From Ewingella allii (lineage in GTDB: Bacteria > Pseudomonadota > Gammaproteobacteria > Enterobacterales > Enterobacteriaceae): 64,000 bases of DNA. Location: NCBI RefSeq assembly GCF_044430645.1, contig NZ_JAWUDN010000002.1:381080-445079 (forward strand), read 5' to 3'. The notes under the pieces are model-generated. The model saw nothing but the letters and a program-made list of their open reading frames with translations. It did not search any database and was not told where the DNA came from. Shown in pieces: positions 24,871 to 32,548 of this stretch. The position numbers were made by a program, and so were the translations under genes. Each line of letters opens with the position of its first letter. Position 1 is the first letter of the stretch.

Positions 24871-25388
24871 TGCCGGCCTTTGGCTTTTAGCAGATCCACA
24901 TAGGCCTGATCGATTAACTCCTGACGGTCTATGTGCAGTTTTTCCAGCAGATCTTCGGCAATGGCCACGCCCTGCTCTTGGGTTTCGTGGTCGGCCAGCA
25001 CCACTTCAAACTCCAGATAGTCGCCGAGATGCTTGACGCGATCCAAATGCAGCCGCGTCTGACCAATCATAAATAAAGTGCGCTGTTTGATAACCCGCCC
25101 GGCCGCACCGTAGGCCAGCGTCAGGGTATGGCGCAGCCCGTCGGGATCGGCGGTTTCGGTCAGGGTGTAGAAACTGGTTTTCGGCCCGGACTGATCCGGC
25201 CGCTGGTAGAAGATCAGCTCACCGCGATCCGCTGAGAAGGTGCGCAGCTTGAGGCGACCGTGCGGGCAAACAAAGAAAGTATCATCTTGATCAATCAGCG
25301 TCGGCAATCCCTCAGCCAGTAGGGCGAGCTTTTCATACATTGCTGAAAAATCATCAATTCTGGCTTTTATTTCAACATTTCTGGCCAT
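24867..25388 (-). CDS. CYTH domain protein (class IV adenylate cyclase/thiamine triphosphatase-like)
   Basis: 173 residues. The CYTH tunnel-fold signature appears at the N-terminus (ARNVEIKARIDD), with later charged strands GRLKLRTF, ELIFYQRPDQ, TRLHLDRVKHLGDYLEFEV. Such proteins bind triphosphates; known activities are cAMP formation (CyaB) and triphosphate hydrolysis. Which applies here cannot be told from sequence. Confidence 0.82.
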   Translation of the reverse strand: MARNVEIKARIDDFSAMYEKLALLAEGLPTLIDQDDTFFVCPHGRLKLRTFSADRGELIFYQRPDQSGPKTSFYTLTETADPDGLRHTLTLAYGAAGRVIKQRTLFMIGQTRLHLDRVKHLGDYLEFEVVLADHETQEQGVAIAEDLLEKLHIDRQELIDQAYVDLLKAKGRH

Positions 25389-25595
25389 GCCCTCTCCTTA
25401 AAAACAGTCCATAAAAGTTAGCCGTTTTACCCTATCATGATGAAACCACCATGACATCCGCAGGGTTAATCGACGCGGCGCAAATTCTTGGTTTTCTCCT
25501 TAAGCTTTTCAGGTAATAACCAGATAAACTCGCACTATCGGGTGTCGCGCACCTTTCTCATTACGTCAGTCAAAGGCCGGAGGCCAGCGTCCAGA

Positions 25596-26036
25596 ATGAT
25601 ATGGATTATGTTAGCTGCAGTTGTTGTCGTGTTTATCGTTGGCTATTGGTTCATGACCGCAGATACCCGTAAGGCGAATGACTCCCTTGCCAGCCTGCTA
25701 AAAATTAAGCCGGTTTATATCGATTCCATGCTGTTAGAAATGGGCAAGCGCCAGAGCCAGATGTTTACTCGCTCGATCAGTGGCGGCTATGCCGAAGAGA
25801 TCCGCAAGGCGGCCTATGTGGTGTTTATCTACCACACCTTTATTAAAGACGCTTCGGAAGAAAACGTGATCAAATGGCGCGAGATTCTGATCCGCGCGCA
25901 CCTGCCGCCGCAGCTCTCCAGCGAGCACGCCGAGCTGGCGCTGTTCTACTTCTCCGAGTTGGATATCGAACCGTTCGAGTTGGCGCAGTTCCGCCGTCAG
26001 TACAATGAAACCTATAATCAGATTCACTTAGTTTGA
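25596..26036 (+). CDS. yicN: YicN-like DUF1198 membrane-anchored protein
   Basis: Start chosen at 25596 because MIWIMLAAVVVVFIVGYWFM matches the family N-terminus, a single transmembrane anchor (residues 2-20). In-frame sequence upstream looks unlike protein. The remaining ~125 residues are a helical cytoplasmic or periplasmic domain of unknown function. 146 residues, close to the E. coli ~150. Followed by a terminator. Confidence 0.78.
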   Translation: MIWIMLAAVVVVFIVGYWFMTADTRKANDSLASLLKIKPVYIDSMLLEMGKRQSQMFTRSISGGYAEEIRKAAYVVFIYHTFIKDASEENVIKWREILIRAHLPPQLSSEHAELALFYFSELDIEPFELAQFRRQYNETYNQIHLV

Positions 26037-26063
26037 AGCCTGACGCTTGGTTAGTGCAGCGCG

Positions 26064-26087
26064 AAACGGCCCTTCTGGGCCGTTTTT
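26064..26087 (+). terminator. Rho-independent terminator after yicN
   Basis: AAACGGCCC, loop TTCT, GGGCCGTTTTT. Nine-bp stem and T-run. Confidence 0.85.
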
Positions 26088-26168
26088 GTTTCCGACACCT
26101 AAAAGAGCAATCTCAGTCAGGATGACTCCTCCCGCCGCTGGCAAAGTGGTGTCTTGAAGAGAGGGAAA

Positions 26169-27056
26169 ATGAATAACGATAAATTTGATCATTACGCCCG
26201 GCGTTTCGAGCAGGTATTTGATTTTATTGAACAGCATCTGGACAGCGCGCTGACGGTTGAACAGCTCAGCGAAGTGGCCTGCTTCTCGCGGTTCCACTTT
26301 CATCGCCAGTTCAGCCAGTTCTGTGGGGTGAGCGTCAGCCGCTATATCACGCTGATGCGCCTCAAGCGCGCCTCGTACCGGCTGGTTCAGCAGTCGCCGA
26401 ACAAGATTATTGATATTGCGTTAGATGCCGGTTTTGAAAATCCGGAGTCCTTTTCCCGCGCCTTCAAGCATACCTTTGGCCTAACCCCCAGCGAGTTCCG
26501 CAAGGCGCCCGTATGGATGGACTGGCATAAACATTTTCAGTTTCCCGGCATGGAAACCCAGAAGAGGATGGAGAAGATGGACGTAAAAATTATTGAAGTT
26601 GAGCCGATACCGGTGGCGGTGCTAGAGCACCACGGCGAGCCGATGCGTGTCAGCAACTCAGTGGCGACCTTTATTGAGTGGCGCAAAGCCTCGGGGTTGT
26701 CGGATTACGCGACGCAAAGCACCTACGGCGTGCCTTATAACGACCCGCTGGTCACGCCGGGCGAGGAGTTTCGCTTCGACATTTGTGGCGAACTCAACCC
26801 GCAGGCGCAGGGCAAAGTCCCGGCTAATTCGCAGGGAGTTATCAGTAAAACCCTGCCCGGCGGCCGCTGCGCCGTGGTGCGCCACGTGGGTTCATACGAT
26901 CGCATCAGTGAAACGGTCTACAACCTGTATCGCCAGTGGCTGCCGCAAAGTGGTGAAGAGCTGCGCGATTTCCCGGTTTATTTCCGCTATTTGCAGCTTG
27001 ACCAAGAGTTGCCGGAACACGCCCAGCAAACGGACATTCTGCTGCCGCTGAAATAG
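26169..27056 (+). CDS. AraC family regulator with GyrI-like ligand-binding domain
   Basis: 295 residues from the ATG at 26169, preceded by AGAGGG; a TTG 15 bases upstream is less likely. Residues ~15-110 are an AraC DNA-binding domain (CFSRFHFHRQFSQFCGVSVS, ESFSRAFKHTFGLTPSEFRK). Residues ~135-295 are a GyrI/Rob/SbmC-like domain (VKIIEVEPIPVAVLEHHG, GGRCAVVRHVGSYD) that binds drugs or small molecules. This arrangement is typical of multidrug-response activators. No target gene is obvious. Confidence 0.88.
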   Translation: MNNDKFDHYARRFEQVFDFIEQHLDSALTVEQLSEVACFSRFHFHRQFSQFCGVSVSRYITLMRLKRASYRLVQQSPNKIIDIALDAGFENPESFSRAFKHTFGLTPSEFRKAPVWMDWHKHFQFPGMETQKRMEKMDVKIIEVEPIPVAVLEHHGEPMRVSNSVATFIEWRKASGLSDYATQSTYGVPYNDPLVTPGEEFRFDICGELNPQAQGKVPANSQGVISKTLPGGRCAVVRHVGSYDRISETVYNLYRQWLPQSGEELRDFPVYFRYLQLDQELPEHAQQTDILLPLK

Positions 27057-27079
27057 CCATTCGTCCAATCATAGGCAAA

Positions 27080-27111
27080 AAAATAGCGCTGAATTTTCAG
27101 CGCTATTTTCT
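27080..27111. terminator. Bidirectional terminator after the AraC gene
   Basis: AAAATAGCGCTGAA / TTCAGCGCTATTTT with a two-base loop. Serves converging genes on both strands. Confidence 0.82.
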
Positions 27112-27122
27112 TTTCCACCGGC

Positions 27123-27458
27123 TTAGCGGAAGACGTTTTCGAGATAACTCGCCAGAATCTGGCGTGAACTGAAACCGTGGCAGATGCCGTAATAAGCTTC
27201 GTTCTCACTGGCTACGTCCAGCGGAAAACGGGTGTAAACCTGACTGCTGCGAAAAGAGGCCGTCGGCTCGGCGAAACGTTCGCTGCGCTCTTTCAGCGCC
27301 GGATGTATCACCAGGGCAGTCCGACCAAACCGCGCTTCCCGGTTCACATACACGTAGTGCTCACCCCGGTGGTAACCGTAGGCTTTATCATCAACAAAAT
27401 CGCGCTCAAAACCTGAATTTTCTAAAACGCGCGCCACTTCATCTGGCCGTAAATACAT
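27123..27458 (-). CDS. DUF2002 family protein
   Basis: 111 residues from the ATG at 27458, chosen for its GAGGAG ribosome site and the family start MYLRPDEVARVLE. Conserved features are KAYGYHRGEHYVYVNREARFGRTALVIHP and HGFSSRQILASYL (read in parts). Function unknown; found widely in Enterobacterales. Confidence 0.75.
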   Translation of the reverse strand: MYLRPDEVARVLENSGFERDFVDDKAYGYHRGEHYVYVNREARFGRTALVIHPALKERSERFAEPTASFRSSQVYTRFPLDVASENEAYYGICHGFSSRQILASYLENVFR

Positions 27459-27606
27459 GGTTGCTCCTCGCTTCTTTAACCGCAGAGCGACCTTACCGTA
27501 TTCATCCGCCTGAATAACCACTTTATCCCGAGATTTGGCCTCTTTAGGATTTATCTAAAGCCAATAAAGATAAATTCCCGGCGTTTTACGCTATGTTTTT
27601 TCACCC

Positions 27607-28803
27607 TCAAGCCGAAGGCGGGGCCGCTTTGGCATTGGCCCACAGGCGCAGCGTCATTAACCATGCCAACACCACCATAATCGCCGCCGCCAGATAGATA
27701 GACGAGGTGCCCGCGTGTGCGATCAGCAAGCCAGCAATTGGCCCGGTCAGGCCCAAACCGAGGTCGAGAAACGCCGAATATGTCCCCAGTGCGGTGCCCT
27801 GATTCTGCGGCGGTACCTGCTTCACCGCCTCAACGCCGAGGGCCGGGAAGATAAGCGAGAAGCCGCAGCCGGTCAGCAATGCGCCCAGTTGCACGGTGAT
27901 AGGATCACTGCCGAGCCAGATCATCAGCAGGCCCAAAGCTTCGAACAAGAAAGAGGCCAGCGCCACACGCAGGCCGCCAAAACGGTTAATGGTGTTAGCA
28001 AGGATCAGGCGAATGCCCACAAAGCCCAGACTGAACAGGGTCAGGGTGAAAGCCGCGCCGCTCCAGTTCTTCTCCGCATAGTAGAGAGTGATGAAGGTGG
28101 CGATCACCCCGAAACCCACGGTACCGAAGCCGAGGCCCAAACCGTGCAACCACATGCGCCCCAGCACCGCTTTGAACGCAATTCTCTTACCCGTCGTCAC
28201 AGAAATATCCTGTTTACGGCTCGCCAGCCAGAGGGCCAGCAGCACGGACAACACCAGCAGCACCGCGACGCCGGTCAGTCCAAATTGTGCATTGAGCATC
28301 ACGCCCAGCGGCGCGCCCACCGCCATCGCGCCGTAGGTGGCGACGCCGTTCCATGAAATCACCCGCGCCGTGTGCATGGCTCCCACCGCGCCAATCCCCC
28401 ACAGGGTGGTGCCGGTGCTGGCAAAGCTTTCGCCCACGCCCAAGAACAGGCGGCCAACGCACAGCATCAGCAGGCTAAGCAGCGGATAGCCCGCCAGCAG
28501 CACCGCCAACATGTAGAATACGCCGCTGATACCACAGCAAGTCAGGCCAAACAGCACCACCTTTTTCGGTCCGAGCTGGTCGGCATAGCGCCCGGCGTGC
28601 GGGCGGCTGATGAGCGTTGCGAAGTACTGCACGCTGATAATTAGCCCAGCCAATACCGAGTTAAAACCCAGCGTGTTATGCACAAAGCCCGGCAGCACCG
28701 CCAGCGGCAAGCCGATGGTCAGATAGCAAACAAAGGTGAATGTCATGAATGACAAAATGCGTTTATTTAATTGCAGATTGGTGCGCAGCGTACTTACTGA
28801 CAT
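27607..28803 (-). CDS. MFS transporter, YhhS/YfcJ family
   Basis: 398-residue inner-membrane transporter with 12 predicted helices. The start at 28803 gives MSVSTLRTNLQLNKRILSFM; longer in-frame sequence is not hydrophobic or family-like. The MFS loop motif SRPHAGRYADQLGPKKVV lies between helices 2 and 3, and the first helix pair begins FTFVCYLTIGLPLAVLPGFV. Family members are putative drug or arabinose-like exporters; the substrate is not determinable. Confidence 0.85.
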   Translation of the reverse strand: MSVSTLRTNLQLNKRILSFMTFTFVCYLTIGLPLAVLPGFVHNTLGFNSVLAGLIISVQYFATLISRPHAGRYADQLGPKKVVLFGLTCCGISGVFYMLAVLLAGYPLLSLLMLCVGRLFLGVGESFASTGTTLWGIGAVGAMHTARVISWNGVATYGAMAVGAPLGVMLNAQFGLTGVAVLLVLSVLLALWLASRKQDISVTTGKRIAFKAVLGRMWLHGLGLGFGTVGFGVIATFITLYYAEKNWSGAAFTLTLFSLGFVGIRLILANTINRFGGLRVALASFLFEALGLLMIWLGSDPITVQLGALLTGCGFSLIFPALGVEAVKQVPPQNQGTALGTYSAFLDLGLGLTGPIAGLLIAHAGTSSIYLAAAIMVVLAWLMTLRLWANAKAAPPSA

Positions 28804-29083
28804 GGGAGAACCCGAACGGAGATCACAGATTGAATATTTATAGGATAAACAGGTTTGGCAGAAGTAGAAATCTAATTGCCGGGGAAAAATGTTATCTGCT
28901 GTAAAACCTTTCTCCACTTACAGAAAAGTCTGAGCCACGTCACGCTAAGCCGCGTGGGGACTGGTGCCGCTTCATAGTCAGAACCGCTAATATCGCCGAA
29001 AATCGCGGGTGATTCCCCTATGGATCCTTCCATCGCAGCATTTTGGACTATGCTTAAAGTACAGTTCAAACAAGGAGAGCCAA

Positions 29084-29392
29084 ATGTTTAAGAAATCAGA
29101 AAAAGTAGAACGAGACATTAATGAGGATGTAACTCTGCTGGCCGATACCCTTGACGAGGTGCTGCAATCTTCGGGCGCTAAATCGAAAGATGAGCTGGAA
29201 AAAATTCGCGGCAAAGCCGAAGGCGTTTTACGCGATGCTCGTGCCCGCTTTAACGGCAACAGCAACATTAAGCAGCACGCGATTGACGCGGCTAACCAGG
29301 CGACCAACTACGTGAAAGATAATCCGTGGCACGGCGTCGGTGTCGGTGCCGCCGTAGGTATCGTGCTCGGTGTTTTACTGGGTCGCCGCTAA
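29084..29392 (+). CDS. ElaB/YqjD/DUF883 family membrane-anchored ribosome-binding protein
   Basis: 102 residues from the ATG at 29084 (AAGGAG ten bases upstream). N-terminal coiled coil (ERDINEDVTLLADTLDEVLQ), central DARARFNGNSN region and a C-terminal glycine-rich transmembrane tail with PWHGVGVGAAVGIVLGVLLG followed by RR, the tail-anchor signature of this stationary-phase family. Known relatives tether inactive ribosomes to the membrane or respond to stress. Confidence 0.87.
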   Translation: MFKKSEKVERDINEDVTLLADTLDEVLQSSGAKSKDELEKIRGKAEGVLRDARARFNGNSNIKQHAIDAANQATNYVKDNPWHGVGVGAAVGIVLGVLLGRR

Positions 29393-29502
29393 GCGCCTCG
29401 GTAAGCAGAAGTAACCTGAGTAGTAAGTAGGACAGGTGCTAATTCCTGTGTCGGGTACCAGCACCTGAGCGGAAGTTGACCCCCTCATTATTCCGCTTAG
29501 AA

Positions 29503-29533
29503 GCGGGGCTAATTTAATATTGGCCCCGTTTTC
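29503..29533 (+). terminator. Terminator in the gap before the mocR-type gene
   Basis: CGGGGC / GCCCCG with further AAT/ATT pairing inside the loop, followed by TTTT. Confidence 0.65.
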
Positions 29534-29543
29534 TATTTCCCCG

Positions 29544-29659
29544 TCATACTTCAAATGGCTGATGCGTTGGCTTTACTCAATCACCCGAATCACTGACACA
29601 TGTCAGCTCATCGGGATTCCTTCGTTTGCCGCCTTCCATCCATTCGAATTATTTAGGGG
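29544..29659. repeat. Enterobacterial palindromic repeat element (~115 bp)
   Basis: Long imperfect palindrome beginning GTCATACTTCAAATGG and ending CCATTCGAATTATTTAGGG. Paired inner blocks CCCGAAT / ATCGGGATT surround a centre TGACA-CA-TGTCA. I recognise the form (CATACTTCAA...GAATTATTTAG) as a dispersed intergenic repeat of Yersinia/Serratia-type genomes. Its right end supplies the stop codon of the adjacent MocR gene. Only one copy was seen in this window. Confidence 0.65.
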
Positions 29660-31113
29660 AACCTCTCCGCGCTCTCAATCAAAATCGCCGCTAATTTATC
29701 GACCAGCTTGTCGGCCTGCTGTTGATTGAGAATATTGGGAAAGCCCATCAGTAAGCCATTTGGCCTTTGCGCATCGCCCTTCTTCCTCGGCTCCACTTGC
29801 CAATCTGACAGCGCCTGAATGGCCAGCCCCTGCGAGCGGGCGTGGCGCGCAATGGCAGCATCGTCGAAGCTGGCGGCCAAATTGGCGCACAGCTGGATCC
29901 CCCCGGCCTGTGGATTAACCCACAGCTGGTCGCTTGGAAAACGCGCCGCCAGCGCCTGAGTCAAAAAGGCCCGGCGCTCGACGTACAGCTGGCGCATACG
30001 CTTGAGATGGCGATAAAAATGGCCCTGCGCGATAAACTCAGCCACGCCGGTTTGCATCAGCCGCGGGCTGGCACAGCCGCGCAAATGGCAATATTCACTG
30101 ACCTTATCCACCAGCTTTTCCGGCACCACCACATAGCCGAGGCGCAGCGCGGGGAACATCACCTTGCTAAAGGTCCCGGCGTAAATCACCTGCCCCCGAG
30201 CATCGAGGCTTTTCAGCGATGGCAGCGGCTGTCCCTGATAGCGAAACTCACTGTCATAGTCGTCTTCGATGATCCACGCCTCACGGCTGGCGGCCCAGTC
30301 GAGCAGCGCCATGCGCCGCGACAGGCTGAGTGATACGCCCATTGGGCTTTGGTGTGCGGGGGTGACCACGGCAAATTTCGCCTGCGGGAAGTGCTGAACG
30401 GCGTGGTCGATGTCCATCCCCTCGCCGTCCACCGGGATGCCCATCGGCGTGGCGCCCGCCGCGCGGAAAAAGGCCTGCGTCACCGGATAGCCGGGGTCCT
30501 CCAGCCAAACGCCGTCCTGCGGCTGCATTAGGCTACCTATCACTAAATCCAGCACCGCCGCGTAGCCCGAGCAGATGAAAACCTGCTCCGGTCGGCAAGA
30601 GAAGCCGCGCGACAACTGCAAGTAGGCCGCTACTTCATGGCGCAGAGCGGCATCGCCGTTGAGCGGCGCGTGGCCGAGATCCTCGATTCGCGTATGGCGA
30701 ATTTGCCGCGCCACGATGCGCGACCAGATAGCGCGCGGGAAAGCGTCAAGCGCGGGCAGGCCAAGTTCCAGAGGAAAAGGCCGGCTGTTGGGCAACATCG
30801 GGTTAACCGTAAAGCGCGGCGGCTCGGGGACGCGCTCCGGTAAGGAGGAAAGGGTCGGCAGCGACAGGCTGACGCGCGTCCCCGCCTGTCCGCGGCTCTG
30901 CAAAAAGCCTTCCGCCATCAGCAGGCCGTAGGCGTTATCCACCGTGGCGCGGGCGACGCCCAGCTCGCTCGCCAGGCTGCGCGCCGAGGGCACGCGCTCT
31001 CCGGCCTGTAGCTGGTTCTGCATGATAGCCTGCTTAAAGCGATGATAAATCTGCCGATAGAGTGGCGCGGAGAGCTGGGGATCGAGCTGGAAGGAAGCCG
31101 AAAACGCGGACAT
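29653..31113 (-). CDS. MocR family regulator (GntR helix-turn-helix plus aminotransferase domain)
   Basis: 486 residues. N-terminal winged helix (about 15-80: APLYRQIYHRFKQAI, VPSARSLASELGVARATVDN), linker, then a fold-type I aminotransferase-like domain with PLP lysine at about residue 317 (YAGTFSKVMFPALRLGY) and DDYDSEF. Such regulators sense PLP or amino acids. It diverges from a peroxidase-like gene, the likely target. The 3' end runs into a palindromic repeat, so the last residues may be acquired. Confidence 0.9.
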   Translation of the reverse strand: MSAFSASFQLDPQLSAPLYRQIYHRFKQAIMQNQLQAGERVPSARSLASELGVARATVDNAYGLLMAEGFLQSRGQAGTRVSLSLPTLSSLPERVPEPPRFTVNPMLPNSRPFPLELGLPALDAFPRAIWSRIVARQIRHTRIEDLGHAPLNGDAALRHEVAAYLQLSRGFSCRPEQVFICSGYAAVLDLVIGSLMQPQDGVWLEDPGYPVTQAFFRAAGATPMGIPVDGEGMDIDHAVQHFPQAKFAVVTPAHQSPMGVSLSLSRRMALLDWAASREAWIIEDDYDSEFRYQGQPLPSLKSLDARGQVIYAGTFSKVMFPALRLGYVVVPEKLVDKVSEYCHLRGCASPRLMQTGVAEFIAQGHFYRHLKRMRQLYVERRAFLTQALAARFPSDQLWVNPQAGGIQLCANLAASFDDAAIARHARSQGLAIQALSDWQVEPRKKGDAQRPNGLLMGFPNILNQQQADKLVDKLAAILIESAERFP

Positions 31114-31204
31114 TCATGGCCCTATCAAAAAGTGATTTTATGGCTCTGTAGTATAGTCCATGCGGCGGCTAAAGTATCTCTTATCAACCCAAGAGGAGAT
31201 CAAC

Positions 31205-31636
31205 ATGACCCAGCTTCGCCTGCCTTACTACCAACTGTCCGCCAGCGTGATGGAACCGATGAAAGCCGCCCTCGGCGCGCTGGAGAAAGGCCCGTTGGAC
31301 AACATCATCATTGAGCTGGTGTTCCTGCGCGTATCGCAAATCAATGGCTGCGCCTACTGTCTGGATATGCACGCGAAGGCGCTGCGCAAGGCGGAATACC
31401 CACAGGGAAAATTGGATCAACTGGCGGGATGGCGCGTCAGCCACGCCTATTCCGAACAGGAGCGCGCGGCGCTGGCATGGGCAGAGAGCCTGACGCTGAT
31501 TGCTGCCACCGGCGCAGCGGATAGCGATTATGAGCCACTAAAGGCGCAATTTAGCGACGTTGAAATCTCTGAATTGACTTTTGCTATTGGTCTGATGAAT
31601 GCGTTTAACCGTCTTGCGGTGGGGATGCGTCAATAA
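31205..31636 (+). CDS. Carboxymuconolactone decarboxylase/AhpD-like protein
   Basis: 143 residues from the ATG at 31205 (AGAGGAGATC upstream). The AhpD-type redox motif ECAYC is represented by NGCAYCLDMHAKALR (CxxC with downstream His), the hallmark of alkylhydroperoxidase-like members. Divergent from the MocR-type regulator, a recurrent pairing. Likely a small peroxide-detoxifying or thiol-redox enzyme; exact substrate unknown. Confidence 0.88.
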   Translation: MTQLRLPYYQLSASVMEPMKAALGALEKGPLDNIIIELVFLRVSQINGCAYCLDMHAKALRKAEYPQGKLDQLAGWRVSHAYSEQERAALAWAESLTLIAATGAADSDYEPLKAQFSDVEISELTFAIGLMNAFNRLAVGMRQ

Positions 31637-31679
31637 ATGACCCGTTAATCTCTGCTTAAAAAATAATCCCACCCTCTTC

Positions 31680-31701
31680 AGCCCGCACCCAGCGGGCTTT
31701 G
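31680..31701 (+). terminator. Terminator before the nrd operon
   Basis: AGCCCGC, loop ACCCA, GCGGGCTTT, with TTTTT a few bases on. Confidence 0.75.
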
Positions 31702-31731
31702 TCATTTTTGCAATAAGCAAAATTAAAATAT

Positions 31732-31772
31732 CTACATATTGTATGGTTGATAATTTAAATCACCACATCTAG
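31732..31772 (+). promoter_or_regulatory. Paired NrdR boxes upstream of nrdH
   Basis: Core CTACATATTG at 31732-31741 fits the NrdR core CWATATATWG with one mismatch. A weaker core CCACATCTAG lies at 31763-31772. They are 31 bp apart, three helical turns, the spacing required by the dATP/ATP-sensing repressor NrdR. Confidence 0.6.
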
Positions 31773-31893
31773 TATTCAATTCGTCGGGACGCTACTAAAG
31801 CACCGACACCCGCGCCCCCTAACTGCTGAAGCCATCGCCACAGCGACCGGGCAAAAATTGTCTCTGATTTCATTATGGATGGGAATACGAATC

Positions 31894-32133
31894 ATGAGCA
31901 TTATTATTTACAGCAAGCCAGACTGTGTCCAATGCAACGCCACATACCGCGCTTTAGATAAGCAAGGCATCGCCTACCAAGTCATCGACTTAACGCAGGA
32001 TGCGCAAGCACTGGGCCAGGTTCGCGCCATGGGTTATCAGCAAGTGCCGGTGATCGTGGCCGGTGACGATCACTGGTCTGGCTTCCGCCCAGACAAAATC
32101 AGCGAATTGCGCCAACTGCAAACCGCGTTCTGA
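31894..32133 (+). CDS. nrdH: Glutaredoxin-like protein NrdH
   Basis: Electron donor for class Ib ribonucleotide reductase. The start at 31894 gives MSIIIYSKPDCVQC with the redox CxxC and 79 residues, the usual length. The thioredoxin-reductase-contacting end SGFRPDKISEL is conserved. First gene of nrdHIEF, with paired NrdR boxes upstream. Confidence 0.95.
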   Translation: MSIIIYSKPDCVQCNATYRALDKQGIAYQVIDLTQDAQALGQVRAMGYQQVPVIVAGDDHWSGFRPDKISELRQLQTAF

Positions 32134-32143
32134 GGCCAGGCGG

Positions 32144-32548
32144 ATGAATCCGTTGGTCTATTTTTCCAGTAGTTCAGAGAACACTCATCGTTTCGTCGGT
32201 AGAACAGGTCTGCCGGCGATTCGAATTCCGATTGACCGCCAGCCAGAGAAGTTACGCGTCACTCAACCCTACATTCTGGTGGTGCCGAGTTACGGCGGCG
32301 GCTCAGCCAAGGGCGCAGTGCCCACGCAGGTCATTCGTTTTCTGAACGATGAACACAATCGTTCACTTATCCGCGGCGTTATCGCCGCCGGAAACACTAA
32401 TTTCGGCGCAGCGTATTGTATTGCCGGTGACATCATCGCCCAAAAGTGTCAGGTGCCTTACCTGTATCGCTTTGAATTACTGGGTACGCCGGAAGACGTT
32501 GCAAAGGTTACACAGGGAGTTACTGAATTTTGGCAACGACAGAAATGA
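32144..32548 (+). CDS. nrdI: Flavodoxin-like NrdI, class Ib RNR maturation
   Basis: Flavoprotein that supplies the oxidant for assembly of the dimanganese-tyrosyl radical cofactor of NrdF. The start at 32144 gives MNPLVYFSSSSENTHRF (FMN phosphate loop SSSSENT) and 134 residues. PSYGGG and RGVIAAGNTNFG are conserved. Overlaps nrdE by 19 bases. Confidence 0.95.
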   Translation: MNPLVYFSSSSENTHRFVGRTGLPAIRIPIDRQPEKLRVTQPYILVVPSYGGGSAKGAVPTQVIRFLNDEHNRSLIRGVIAAGNTNFGAAYCIAGDIIAQKCQVPYLYRFELLGTPEDVAKVTQGVTEFWQRQK

